Origin: a bacterium
Lineage (GTDB): Bacteria > Bdellovibrionota_C > UBA2361 > RFPC01
Direction: 5' to 3'
Assembly: GCA_009926305.1 (NCBI GenBank)
Contig: RFPC01000021.1
Span: 1-34,770, forward strand
Length of the DNA: 34,770 bases
Of this stretch, positions 8,138 to 18,385 are shown piece by piece; positions within the stretch are counted from its first letter, which is position 1; each line of letters starts with the position of its first letter. The position numbers were made by a program, and so were the translations under genes. A model generated the notes under the pieces. The model saw nothing but the letters and a program-made list of their open reading frames with translations, had not been told where the DNA came from and did no database searches.

Positions 8138-8521
8138 ATGGCGCTAGTTGATCTTTACCAACGTATGGGGGAAGAAGCCGGTATTCGTAGGCTTGTAACA
8201 ACCTTCTATCAACTGATGGATACTCTACCAGAAGCAGAGGGCATCCGATTGCTCCATCCAGAAGAGCTGGACGAATCAGAAGAGAAGCTCGTATTGTTTT
8301 TGTCTGGCTGGAGTGGTGGCCCACCCCTGTACGTTGAAAAATATGGGCATCCACGGCTTCGCATGCGTCATATGCCATTTCAGATAGGGGAATCCGAGCG
8401 CGATCAGTGGCTGTTGTGTATGCGACGTGCTTTGGAGGAGTGTATAGCGGATAAAGAGGTCAGAGACTTCCTTGATGAGAAGTTTACGCATATTGCTGAC
8501 TTTATGCGAAACATGCCATGA
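8138..8521 (+). CDS. Group II truncated haemoglobin
   Basis: From ATG 8138 the product is 127 residues, the normal size of a 2-on-2 globin. GAGGAG lies just before this ATG with only one base between, so an ATG nine codons later is a weaker alternative. Key residues can be placed: Tyr24 at B10 (FYQLMDT), the proximal haem ligand His78 in the RHMPF motif, and Trp91 at the G8 position (RDQW), which marks group II (TrHbO). The segment WSGGPPLYVEKYGHP before the proximal His is characteristic. Group II globins bind oxygen tightly and are linked to oxygen or nitric oxide handling and to peroxide chemistry. It ends the plus-strand block and is followed at once by two strong hairpins. Confidence 0.95.
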   Translation: MALVDLYQRMGEEAGIRRLVTTFYQLMDTLPEAEGIRLLHPEELDESEEKLVLFLSGWSGGPPLYVEKYGHPRLRMRHMPFQIGESERDQWLLCMRRALEECIADKEVRDFLDEKFTHIADFMRNMP

Positions 8522-8537
8522 GACGGCTGCGAAATAA

Positions 8538-8578
8538 AAGCGAGCGGAGAAAAAGAAGCTCTCTTTCCCCGCTCGTTT
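8538..8578 (+). terminator. Hairpin after the truncated haemoglobin gene
   Basis: AAGCGAGCGG (8538-8547) pairs with CCGCTCGTTT (8569-8578), giving a ten-pair stem with one G-T wobble. Inside the loop a second short stem (AAAGA with TCTTT) extends it. It lies 17 bases after the stop codon, between converging genes. The T-run at its end is short, so termination may be partly Rho-assisted. Confidence 0.6.
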
Positions 8579-8583
8579 GCTGA

Positions 8584-8618
8584 ACAGCGAAGAATACCAC
8601 GAGGGACTTCTTCGCTGT
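8584..8618. terminator. Second hairpin between converging genes, upstream side of ahcY end
   Basis: ACAGCGAAGAA (8584-8594) and TTCTTCGCTGT (8608-8618) form a perfect 11-pair stem with a 13-base loop. It sits just past the ahcY stop codon on the minus strand and could serve both strands. No long T-run follows on either strand. Confidence 0.6.
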
Positions 8619-8630
8619 GTTGCCAAAATA

Positions 8631-9968
<1,338 letters not shown>

Positions 9969-10907
9969 TTATTCCTTTTCATGTTTAGTCATTTCAATTA
10001 CAAAAACATCTTTCTCGGCTCCAAGCACTTCAGTGTGTTGAGTTTCCAGTCCGAGCTGAGCCCCCCAACGTGAGAATGTCTCAGTATTAAATCCGAGCCA
10101 AAGATCAGCGTATCGCTCCCGCATATACTCGTTGTCATGTTCGACGAGGTCAACGACAACGAGCTTTCCATCATGGCGAAGCACTCGCGCAATATCTCTG
10201 AGTGCCTCTAGTGGTTCAGCAATATGATGAAAGACCATACACGCAATCGCACAATCGATCGTCTCATCTCCGATCGGTAGATGCTCAAGGTATCCAAGTC
10301 GTAGATCAACGGCTGATTCAATGTGTTTCAGGTTTTCTCGTGCTTGCTCAATCATGGCACTTGAATAGTCAACACCGAAGGTTTCTCCAGAGCGAGGAGC
10401 AAGTTGCTTTAAAACGGTGCCTGAGCCACATCCGAGTTCCAGCAGTGAGCATGAAGGCGAAATTCTATCTTTCAAATACGGAAGATAGTCAGCTTTTCCT
10501 TGAGCCTCGTCACGGATCTGGCTCCAGTCCTGTGCGACGGTTTCAAAATAGCGGCGACCCTTATCGCGACGTGCTGAAAGCACTTGTTGAATAGCGCGGC
10601 GATCTTCTTCAAGTAAGTCAGTAAGTTTTGCTGAACGAGTAATTGCCTCGGTTGTAAGCGCAAGGAGTTGCCCTTCGAATGAGGACTGATCAGAGGGGCT
10701 AATGGTATAGAAGGCCCACGAGCCTTCTTTTCGATGACTTACAAGTCCTGCTTGTTCCAGAATTTTTAAGTGATGGCTAACCGTTGATTGGCTCAAATGA
10801 AGGGTGTTTGTGAGCTCTTGCACATTAAAACTTCCCTTCGAAAGAAGGTGAAGCAGCCTCAGTCGAGAGTCATCGGCTAATGCCTTTAAGATTCCTGCGA
10901 TGTCCAT
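9969..10907 (-). CDS. sahR: SahR-type regulator: ArsR winged helix fused to a SAM methyltransferase-like domain
   Basis: From ATG 10907 the product is 312 residues. Residues 1-75 are an ArsR-type winged helix, with the recognition helix in LSQSTVSHHLKILEQAGLV (38-56). Residues about 120-312 form a class I methyltransferase fold with motif I LELGCGSGT (156-164) and the acidic Asp180 after strand 2. ArsR-methyltransferase fusions next to ahcY are known as SahR in proteobacteria: they sense S-adenosylhomocysteine through the C-terminal domain and repress methionine-cycle genes. Regulation of ahcY here is therefore well supported by context. A TTG at 10943 would extend the frame, but it lies inside the operator and -35 region. 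ATG 10907 has no Shine-Dalgarno, and the promoter places the transcript start on it, so the messenger is probably leaderless. Confidence 0.88.
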   Translation of the reverse strand: MDIAGILKALADDSRLRLLHLLSKGSFNVQELTNTLHLSQSTVSHHLKILEQAGLVSHRKEGSWAFYTISPSDQSSFEGQLLALTTEAITRSAKLTDLLEEDRRAIQQVLSARRDKGRRYFETVAQDWSQIRDEAQGKADYLPYLKDRISPSCSLLELGCGSGTVLKQLAPRSGETFGVDYSSAMIEQARENLKHIESAVDLRLGYLEHLPIGDETIDCAIACMVFHHIAEPLEALRDIARVLRHDGKLVVVDLVEHDNEYMRERYADLWLGFNTETFSRWGAQLGLETQHTEVLGAEKDVFVIEMTKHEKE

Positions 10908-10913
10908 ACTTGG

Positions 10914-10943
10914 AGTATAACATACTATATCGATAGATATCAA
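10914..10943 (-). promoter_or_regulatory. sahR-ahcY promoter, predicted leaderless
   Basis: On the minus strand a -35 box TTGATA (10943-10938) and a -10 box TATACT (10919-10914) are separated by 18 bases. Six bases separate the -10 box from the ATG at 10907, so transcription should begin at or next to the A of the start codon. No ribosome binding site is present, which agrees with a leaderless transcript. Confidence 0.7.
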
Positions 10944-10955
10944 TATGTCGATATC
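10928..10955. promoter_or_regulatory. Predicted SahR operator
   Basis: A 20-base imperfect palindrome spans 10936-10955 with half sites GATATCAATA and, on the other strand, GATATCGACA (8 of 10 positions agree). A second, perfect eight-base palindrome TATCGATA lies at 10928-10935. Together they cover the -35 box and spacer of the regulator's own promoter. A protein bound here would block RNA polymerase, giving autoregulation of sahR-ahcY. Assignment to SahR rests on position and on the family's known autoregulation. Confidence 0.7.
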
Positions 10956-10990
10956 TAATCATTTCAGCATATTACAAGTACTATGAGACA

Positions 10991-11911
10991 TCAGTATTGA
11001 TATGTTGTGCCGTCAGGCCTTGTTTTCCATCTCCGATGGAACCAGAACCATTGCTCAGGGAATTCTTCAATCATGGGCGTAAAGAGGTCAGTGACTTTTT
11101 GAGTAATTGCCAATATTTTTTCCTCTCGAGATAGGGACGGATCATCTCTAATGGCGTCAGTCTGGCAATCACTCACGAGAAATTCATACTGTCCTGATGT
11201 ATTTCTCACTAATGAAAGAACGGTAACGCGAGGGTTTGCCTTGAGAATGGAATACCCTACCGCTTTCGTTGTTGCTGCTGGCAGTGAGAACCATCTTGGG
11301 AAAACTGCACGCGAAAGAGTGATATTCTGATCAAATAAGAGTCCAGCGCGTCCTCCTTGATTTAACACGTGTAGAAGTTTTCGATATGCGCCACTTCGCT
11401 CAATAACTCGATTGCCATGTTTCTCTCGTATGCTCCTCCACCACTGCTCTAGACGTGGGCCAGGAAACTTTCGCACCACAAAGTGCAATGGGAATCCCTT
11501 AAGCGCCATAGTTTGTGCTAACAATTCGAAGACTCCAAGGTGACCTGTGAGGTAGAGTCTTCCATTGGGGCTTGCTTCAGCCAGAAAGTTTTCTTTGCCC
11601 TCTGGAAAGACAATATTTTTATTAACCCAATCTTCCGTTATCTGTGGAAGGCGAAATGCTTCATAGAGAAAATTGGCAAGATATTGAATATGCCGATTGA
11701 TTAGCTTCCGTTGCTCATGATCTGACATATCAGGGAATACTATCGTAAGATTCGTTCTCGCTACCTGTAAGTGCTTCGGCTGAAAAATGAGAACGATACG
11801 AATGATTACTTCAAAAGATGCACGGATTATCGCACCAGGGAGTATGCGAGTAGCAAGTGATACTGTTTTGGCAGCAAGTGATGCTATGATGTCAGTAAAG
11901 AGTAATCGCAT
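10991..11911 (-). CDS. Lipid A biosynthesis acyltransferase-like protein (LpxL/HtrB family)
   Basis: This family transfers a fatty acyl chain from acyl carrier protein to lipid A precursors at the inner face of the cytoplasmic membrane. The 306-residue product has the usual length. It shows NLTIVFPDMS near residues 54-63, the catalytic H-x4-E motif as HLGVFE (His124, Glu129), an LFDQN motif around residue 192, and the C-terminal EQWFWFHRRWKTRP signature. One hydrophobic N-terminal segment anchors it. It follows the upstream gene by 17 bases and precedes the sahR promoter. It could instead act on another acceptor, since distant members acylate glycolipids such as phosphatidylinositol mannosides. 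It supports a Gram-negative envelope. Confidence 0.9.
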   Translation of the reverse strand: MRLLFTDIIASLAAKTVSLATRILPGAIIRASFEVIIRIVLIFQPKHLQVARTNLTIVFPDMSDHEQRKLINRHIQYLANFLYEAFRLPQITEDWVNKNIVFPEGKENFLAEASPNGRLYLTGHLGVFELLAQTMALKGFPLHFVVRKFPGPRLEQWWRSIREKHGNRVIERSGAYRKLLHVLNQGGRAGLLFDQNITLSRAVFPRWFSLPAATTKAVGYSILKANPRVTVLSLVRNTSGQYEFLVSDCQTDAIRDDPSLSREEKILAITQKVTDLFTPMIEEFPEQWFWFHRRWKTRPDGTTYQY

Positions 11912-11928
11912 CTAATCAAATACTATTC

Positions 11929-12711
11929 CTAGAATCTCGCTCCTTCCTCGAGGGCAGGTTGTGATATTTGTTCTCTTCCATCAGCCTCGATCCACCCAAG
12001 TATGTCGTCCGTATGGGAAGAGATGATATTCCAGATTTCTTGTACTAGCCTATTCCCCGAATTATTGATGGTGTCTATATTTGAAAAAGCAGCCTCTTCG
12101 TGTTGTTGAAGAAAAATATTATAGAGCTGTTGAGCGGTTGCAGGGTTCACGCTGCGGCTAAAGATTTTCTGTAGCGGTAGCCATCCAACAAGTTGGTGTA
12201 AAGCACCAACATCAACTCTACCATCACTATTGTAGTCGATATACAGACGTGGAACCGACAAATACCCGGAAGTTGCGATACCGACCTGTATCGGATACGA
12301 CGTGCCGTTGGCAGGAAGCGTCATTTGAATGTGATAGATGGTAAAGTCTCGTTCTATTGGAGGCTCAATGACGCTTTCCATAAGGGCAATCGTTGTGCTC
12401 AGTTGGTACATGCCACTGTTGAGTCCTTGAATAATCTTTACGCGGGCTTCCTGCTCTCGCTGATAATCAGCATACGAGTTCGCAGAAAGATCAGCAGGAG
12501 CGACTAATTGATTTTTTCCTTTCTTGTTCTCGAGGGTATCCAGCAAATTTGAGAATTCAGAAACAAGATGAGAAATGTCTGCCTCAGTCTGCATCACGGT
12601 ATCGGAGAGTTGTTGAAGTCTTTTGTACAAGACAAAAAGAGCGGTCATGCATGCAAGGAGGAGCAGGAAGGTGATGAGTGGAAGGCTTGAGGGGCTCTCA
12701 TCATTATTCAT
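11929..12711 (-). CDS. Single-span membrane protein with coiled coil and EF-hand-like loop, unknown function
   Basis: From ATG 12711 (AAGG 8 bases upstream) the product is 260 residues; the open frame extends to 12795 but would then overlap the upstream gene. One membrane helix lies near residues 10-30 (LPLITFLLLLACMTALFVLY), followed by a heptad-like coiled coil (LQQLSDTVMQTEADISHLVS). A beta-rich middle part then contains DYNSDGRVDV, a good calcium loop of the EF-hand or dockerin type. The C-terminus is helical. The orientation suggests that most of the protein is periplasmic. It starts 25 bases after the preceding gene and ends 17 bases before the acyltransferase gene, so the three form an operon. 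I recognise no family. Confidence 0.65.
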   Translation of the reverse strand: MNNDESPSSLPLITFLLLLACMTALFVLYKRLQQLSDTVMQTEADISHLVSEFSNLLDTLENKKGKNQLVAPADLSANSYADYQREQEARVKIIQGLNSGMYQLSTTIALMESVIEPPIERDFTIYHIQMTLPANGTSYPIQVGIATSGYLSVPRLYIDYNSDGRVDVGALHQLVGWLPLQKIFSRSVNPATAQQLYNIFLQQHEEAAFSNIDTINNSGNRLVQEIWNIISSHTDDILGWIEADGREQISQPALEEGARF

Positions 12712-12736
12712 GGGACGCCTTTTTAATTTTTCATCG

Positions 12737-13246
12737 TCAATCAACGGACACTCTTTTGGCGAGCTCTTCAAGCACCAGAGGTTCGAAGAGCGCATAGAGA
12801 GTCGCTTCTTTCATGAATCCATTCACTGGGAGATCCGCATTGCTGATTTTTGCTACGAGTTGCTCAATTGCCTTTTGTCCCAGATCTTTGAATTCGTTCT
12901 CTACAGTAATGCTAATCGTATTTGTTGAATAATCAATTTCGTAGGTTTCATTAAACCTATCTGCATATTCAGAAATAATCTCGTCAATCACTGGTTCAAA
13001 AAGAGAGGAATAAGAGTTTCTCAGGACCAGAAATAAATGTTGATCGTACTCTCCAAATGCGCTCTCTAGAAATGCGGTGAGAGCTTCTTGTTTTTGATAC
13101 TTAATCGCGGATTTGAAGGCTTTTACGAAGCGAAGCGTACTCGGATCCTTTGCCGCATCGGATTTTATAATCTTTTTTATGGCCGCATTAATGTTCTTGG
13201 CATTTTGAAAACATTCAACGGCATCTTCAACGGAATAAGAAAACAT
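12737..13246 (-). CDS. Soluble protein of unknown function (169 residues)
   Basis: A well-formed frame from ATG 13246, with GGAGAGG about 6 bases before it. The protein is mainly helical (DAVECFQNAKNINAAIKKIIKS) with an acidic middle and a beta segment YEIDYSTNTISITVENEF. It has no signal peptide or membrane helix and no motif I can assign. It is the first gene of the three-gene unit ending in the acyltransferase, which suggests an envelope-linked role, though only by association. Confidence 0.65.
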   Translation of the reverse strand: MFSYSVEDAVECFQNAKNINAAIKKIIKSDAAKDPSTLRFVKAFKSAIKYQKQEALTAFLESAFGEYDQHLFLVLRNSYSSLFEPVIDEIISEYADRFNETYEIDYSTNTISITVENEFKDLGQKAIEQLVAKISNADLPVNGFMKEATLYALFEPLVLEELAKRVSVD

Positions 13247-13293
13247 GCAACGCCTCTCCTCAAGCTTTCATCATGGATGGTTCCTTGAGGGAG

Positions 13294-13324
13294 AGTATAA
13301 CATCCTAACGGGTTGGAAGATCAA
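13294..13324 (-). promoter_or_regulatory. Extended -10 promoter for the three-gene acyltransferase unit
   Basis: On the minus strand an extended -10 element TGTTATACT covers 13302-13294, with a weaker -35 TTGATC at 13324-13319 (19-base spacing). It lies 47 bases before the ATG at 13246, leaving room for a leader with the GGAGAGG ribosome binding site. Confidence 0.55.
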
Positions 13325-13427
13325 TGCCCAGATGAGGGCGCCAGAGAAAGAGTGTCTTTCTCGATGTCGACCCTTCGGTATGTGTGCGTAGTGGCGTATT
13401 GCAAGACCTGTTAGAAGGACGAACGCG

Positions 13428-14588
13428 TCAGAGTCTCTCTATAATGGTAGCAATCCCCATGCCGAGACCGATACACATCGTGCAACATCCATAGCGGCCA
13501 TTGGTTCGCTCAAGATCGTCAAGTAGCGTTCCAAGGAGAATTGCACCCGTAGCTCCCAGAGGGTGCCCAAGCGCGATTGCCCCACCACTGACATTCACCT
13601 GGTCTTGCTCAATTTGCAGCTCCCGCATGGTAACGAGCGGAACTGGAGCAAATGCTTCATTAATCTCCCAAAGGTCGATGTCTTTTACGGAGAGATTCGC
13701 TCGCTCCAAGACCTGGCGACTGGCTTCGATTGGGCCGGTAAGCATGATACGCGGTGGTGAACCAATAACTGCCATACTCACGATTCGAGCACGTGGCTTT
13801 AGCTGATGTTCCTTCACTGCTCTTTCGCTTGAAAGAAGAATTGCAGCAGCGCCGTCTACTATGGCAGAGGCATTCCCAGCCGTTATTACGCCATTTTCTT
13901 TAAAGACAGTTTTTAATCCAGCAAGTGCTTCGAGCGTTGTCGTTGGGCGCGGATTGTTGTCCTGCTCGAGAGTGAGGTGTTCGTTTGTTTCGAGGTCCTG
14001 ATATGGAACACCGATAAGACTGTTTGCAAATCTATTATCAGCAGCAGCCTCTTTTGCTTTCATTTGTGATTGATAAGCAAATTGGTCAAGCTCATCTCTT
14101 GAGAGTCCGAATTCCTCCGCTAAAATCTCCGCGGATTCTCCCTGCTGGACTAAATCCGCGTGATGTTTCTTGAGCGCTGGGCTTTCCTCTCCACCGAGGT
14201 CTGAGAACATCGGAACCCGAGTCATATGCTCAAGGCCACCTGAAATAATCAGGTCAGCATTTCCTGATTGTATCATTGAAGCGCCAAAATTGGTTGCTTG
14301 TTGGCCCGAGCCACAGAGTCGATTAATCGTGGTACCTGGTACTGTTATTGGCCAGCCAGCTCCTAACACGGACGCTCGAGCAACACACCACCCTTGCTCC
14401 CCAACCTGGGTGACGCAACCGAGAATTACGTCTTCGATAAGCTCTGGCGAAAGAGCGTTTCGCTGCGTAATCCCATTGAGGGGATGAGTCATTAAATCGA
14501 TTGGATGAACTGACTGAAATGCCCCTTTTCTCTTCGCACGTGGAGTGCGGCAGGTGTCGATAATATATGCTGTTTGACTCTGACTCAT
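13428..14588 (-). CDS. Thiolase (acetyl-CoA C-acyltransferase family)
   Basis: Thiolases condense or cleave acyl-CoA at the beta-keto position, in fatty acid breakdown or acetoacetyl-CoA formation. The 386-residue product has the acylated cysteine Cys92 in NRLCGSGQQA, the NEAFA motif, the histidine in GGAIALGHPLGATGA, and the second catalytic cysteine in CTMCIGLGMG near the end. The last motif usually reads CIGGGMG, so the Gly-to-Leu change is a small oddity. ATG 14588 overlaps the stop of the OmpA lipoprotein gene in an ATGA arrangement, with AAGGA 7 bases ahead, so translation is probably coupled. No hydratase or dehydrogenase partner is adjacent. Whether it serves beta-oxidation or biosynthesis cannot be told. 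Confidence 0.93.
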   Translation of the reverse strand: MSQSQTAYIIDTCRTPRAKRKGAFQSVHPIDLMTHPLNGITQRNALSPELIEDVILGCVTQVGEQGWCVARASVLGAGWPITVPGTTINRLCGSGQQATNFGASMIQSGNADLIISGGLEHMTRVPMFSDLGGEESPALKKHHADLVQQGESAEILAEEFGLSRDELDQFAYQSQMKAKEAAADNRFANSLIGVPYQDLETNEHLTLEQDNNPRPTTTLEALAGLKTVFKENGVITAGNASAIVDGAAAILLSSERAVKEHQLKPRARIVSMAVIGSPPRIMLTGPIEASRQVLERANLSVKDIDLWEINEAFAPVPLVTMRELQIEQDQVNVSGGAIALGHPLGATGAILLGTLLDDLERTNGRYGCCTMCIGLGMGIATIIERL

Positions 14589-15304
14589 TGTGATTCCTTA
14601 TCTGAAACGTGAACATCTACTCGTCTATTTAATTGGCGTCCTACGGGTGTTTCATTACTCGCAATCGGCCGCTTACTTCCGAAACTTGATACATGCACCA
14701 GTGATGATGGGAAACCCTTCGCAGTAAAATATGCTGCTACATTTCGAGCTCGTGATTCTGATAGCCGCTCGTTATAGCTTGGGGTTCCAGAGTCATCAGA
14801 GTGACCGATTACATGTACACTGATAGTTCTGGGCGATTGAAGGATTGAGTTGGCAATAACCTCTAGATTTGATACTGCTCCCGCTCGCATGTTCGTGGAA
14901 TCAATATCAAAGAAAATTTGATAGACTCCCCCGATGTAACTCGAAAAGGAGCGTGAATCAAGGTCGGCTTGAATATCTGCTAGTCGGTGACGGTTGGCTG
15001 CATTCGCCACCTTAATAGACTCTAACGCTTCTTCTTGTTTCTCAAGAGCGCTCTCGTTGATATCAAATCCGGCACCTTGCAAACTTCCCTGTACCAGACC
15101 GAGTCCAGCACCGACGGCTACCCCTTCACCATCATGCATGATCTGGTTGCCGACTACAGCACCAGCTCCTGCGCCCCAAGCAGCCCCCAAAACCGCACCT
15201 GCAATTGTCTTGTCTGGGCCAGGCTGTGGATTTGAGCAGCCCAACGGCAGCCATGATAAAGAAAAGAGAAACATAATGCTCATAGAGAGATTTGTCAGGC
15301 GCAT
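14585..15304 (-). CDS. OmpA-family peptidoglycan-binding lipoprotein with glycine zipper
   Basis: From ATG 15304 (GGAG 6 bases ahead) the product is 239 residues. A lipoprotein signal ends in the lipobox LPLGC, with lipidated Cys23. A glycine-zipper segment follows (AGAVLGAAWGAGAGAVVGNQI and a second Gly-rich stretch), then a helical linker. The C-terminal half is an OmpA-like domain with IGHSDDSGTPSYNERLSESR and NRRVDVHV. It should be anchored in the outer membrane and bind peptidoglycan, resembling Pal and YiaD-type proteins. The frame could start ten codons earlier, but that start lacks a binding site and spoils the signal. It is fused by ATGA overlap to the thiolase gene, an unexpected partner. 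Lnt and enolase lie just upstream. Confidence 0.92.
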   Translation of the reverse strand: MRLTNLSMSIMFLFSLSWLPLGCSNPQPGPDKTIAGAVLGAAWGAGAGAVVGNQIMHDGEGVAVGAGLGLVQGSLQGAGFDINESALEKQEEALESIKVANAANRHRLADIQADLDSRSFSSYIGGVYQIFFDIDSTNMRAGAVSNLEVIANSILQSPRTISVHVIGHSDDSGTPSYNERLSESRARNVAAYFTAKGFPSSLVHVSSFGSKRPIASNETPVGRQLNRRVDVHVSDKESQ

Positions 15305-15368
15305 ATTCACTCCGTTACAATTACTCACTGTCACGTAGTAGTATCACGTCTCCGCGATAAACTTACAA

Positions 15369-16913
15369 CTACTCGATTTTAGCCGCGCGTTTCTCTTTCA
15401 AGAGAACTGACAGCACCATCAGACCACCGAGGAGGCTTAGAACCGTCCATGGCAGATTCCCCAGTCTTGTATAAATTGTTTCTGACTGAATAGGAAAGAT
15501 CTCCCCTTTGAGCGCTCCCTCTGTTGCAGAAGAAAGCTCATGAATTGTCGTTCCGAGGGGATTTACAATCGCCGTTTTTCCAGTATTTGTTGCTCTTAGG
15601 TGAAAACGGTTATTCTCAATGGCTCGAAATGAGGCGATAAGGTGGTGTTGGTCAAGAGCCGCGGTATCTCCAAACCAAGCGTCGTTTGTAAGATTTACGA
15701 GAAACTCAGCCCCAGCTTTTACAGATTCTCTCGCGAGCGATTGAATGACATCTTCGTAACAGATTAATGTTCCTGCTCGAACGTTTTTTTCTACTCCGTT
15801 GTCCTTGAGAGAGATGCGATGAATCCCTGGAGTAGCTCCCGCTGTAAAATTTGCTGCCATATTATTAATTTTCATCAGCCAGGGGAAGGTCTGACTGAGG
15901 GGAGTATACTCTCCATACGGCATCAGGATTTGTTTATGATAAGGAGTTCCGATCGCACCATCTGAATTAATCAGGAGCGCACTATTGAACTGTTTTTCTC
16001 GTGTTTCAAAAGTGAGTAAACCAGAGAGGAGGGGAGCAAAACGCAAATGAGGAAGTCGGGGGTCTTGGCTCCGATGAGTGATGCCAGCATAGGTCCAATT
16101 CATAATTGCAGACTCTGGCCAGATAATCAGGGTGTTTTCTGAGTCATACGGCATTGAGAGATTGAGATGAGTGCGAATGTCGTTTGCCGCAGAGGAACGT
16201 GTATTTTCTCGATGCAGCGGAATATTTCCTTGGATGAGCGCTACCGAGATAGTCTGGCGTTCAGCGCGTTGTGCGGAAAATCGTGCTATTTGCTGATGAC
16301 CGTAGAGCACAGAAATGATCATAACAAGGAATGAATAGAAGAGTCCTTTTCTGGCGACTCTTAGGCGTATCACGCCCTCTGCGAACCAGACCATGATAAA
16401 TGATATTCCAAGTGTTCCGACAATGCCTGCTATTTGGGCGAACTCAGTGAAGGCAAGTTGCGAATGCCCGAGATGCCAAGGGAAAATGCGAACAGACCAC
16501 TGCTCTGAAATAATCCATGCGATTGGAGCACTGAGTGCATAGTGGTTGAGTCGTGAGGGTAGGTATTTCAGGAGTAAGCCGAAGAGGGGAAACTGAAGTG
16601 CGCTTCCCAAAACAAAGACGATGAAAATAGGCACTGCAGCGACGAGTGGAAAGGCTCCGAAGCGGTGAATTGTTTCCAGTAGCCAGAAGAAGCCAAAGAG
16701 CTGGATAAAACATCCGGTAAAAAAGAGATTTTTCAGGGGCTGTTTGCCTCGAATAATCAGAAGGATGCCTATTATCCCGAGCCAAGACAAAACACAGTGA
16801 GTCGAGGTTCCCGGATACCACCATCCGATTCCAATAAGAGAAGCGACAAGGAAGCTTTGAAACAGGGGTAGAAGAGTCGCGCTCGAAAAGAGTCGTCGAG
16901 AGTCTTCTTTCAT
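15369..16913 (-). CDS. lnt: Apolipoprotein N-acyltransferase
   Basis: Lnt adds the third acyl chain to the amino group of the lipidated cysteine of lipoproteins at the periplasmic side of the inner membrane. The 514-residue product has about seven or eight membrane segments in the N-terminal 205 residues and a nitrilase domain in the rest. All three catalytic residues are visible: Glu267 in WPESA, Lys327 in YHKQILMPYGEY and Cys385 in LICYEDV. The NDAWFGDTAALDQH motif is also typical, and one last helix anchors the C-terminus. GGGGGAA about 8 bases before the ATG is a reasonable ribosome binding site. It follows enolase by 49 bases and precedes the OmpA lipoprotein gene, a plausible client, by 64 bases. 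Confidence 0.97.
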   Translation of the reverse strand: MKEDSRRLFSSATLLPLFQSFLVASLIGIGWWYPGTSTHCVLSWLGIIGILLIIRGKQPLKNLFFTGCFIQLFGFFWLLETIHRFGAFPLVAAVPIFIVFVLGSALQFPLFGLLLKYLPSRLNHYALSAPIAWIISEQWSVRIFPWHLGHSQLAFTEFAQIAGIVGTLGISFIMVWFAEGVIRLRVARKGLFYSFLVMIISVLYGHQQIARFSAQRAERQTISVALIQGNIPLHRENTRSSAANDIRTHLNLSMPYDSENTLIIWPESAIMNWTYAGITHRSQDPRLPHLRFAPLLSGLLTFETREKQFNSALLINSDGAIGTPYHKQILMPYGEYTPLSQTFPWLMKINNMAANFTAGATPGIHRISLKDNGVEKNVRAGTLICYEDVIQSLARESVKAGAEFLVNLTNDAWFGDTAALDQHHLIASFRAIENNRFHLRATNTGKTAIVNPLGTTIHELSSATEGALKGEIFPIQSETIYTRLGNLPWTVLSLLGGLMVLSVLLKEKRAAKIE

Positions 16914-16962
16914 TCTGTTGTTCCCCCAAGATTCAACTGAACTTTCTCCGGCTCTGTTCTGT

Positions 16963-18318
<1,356 letters not shown>

Positions 18319-18385
18319 GCCGATAACGGGATACGACCGAAAAAACGGCAACTGGCTTCTCTTTGGCGGACTCAACAGCCCCCAG

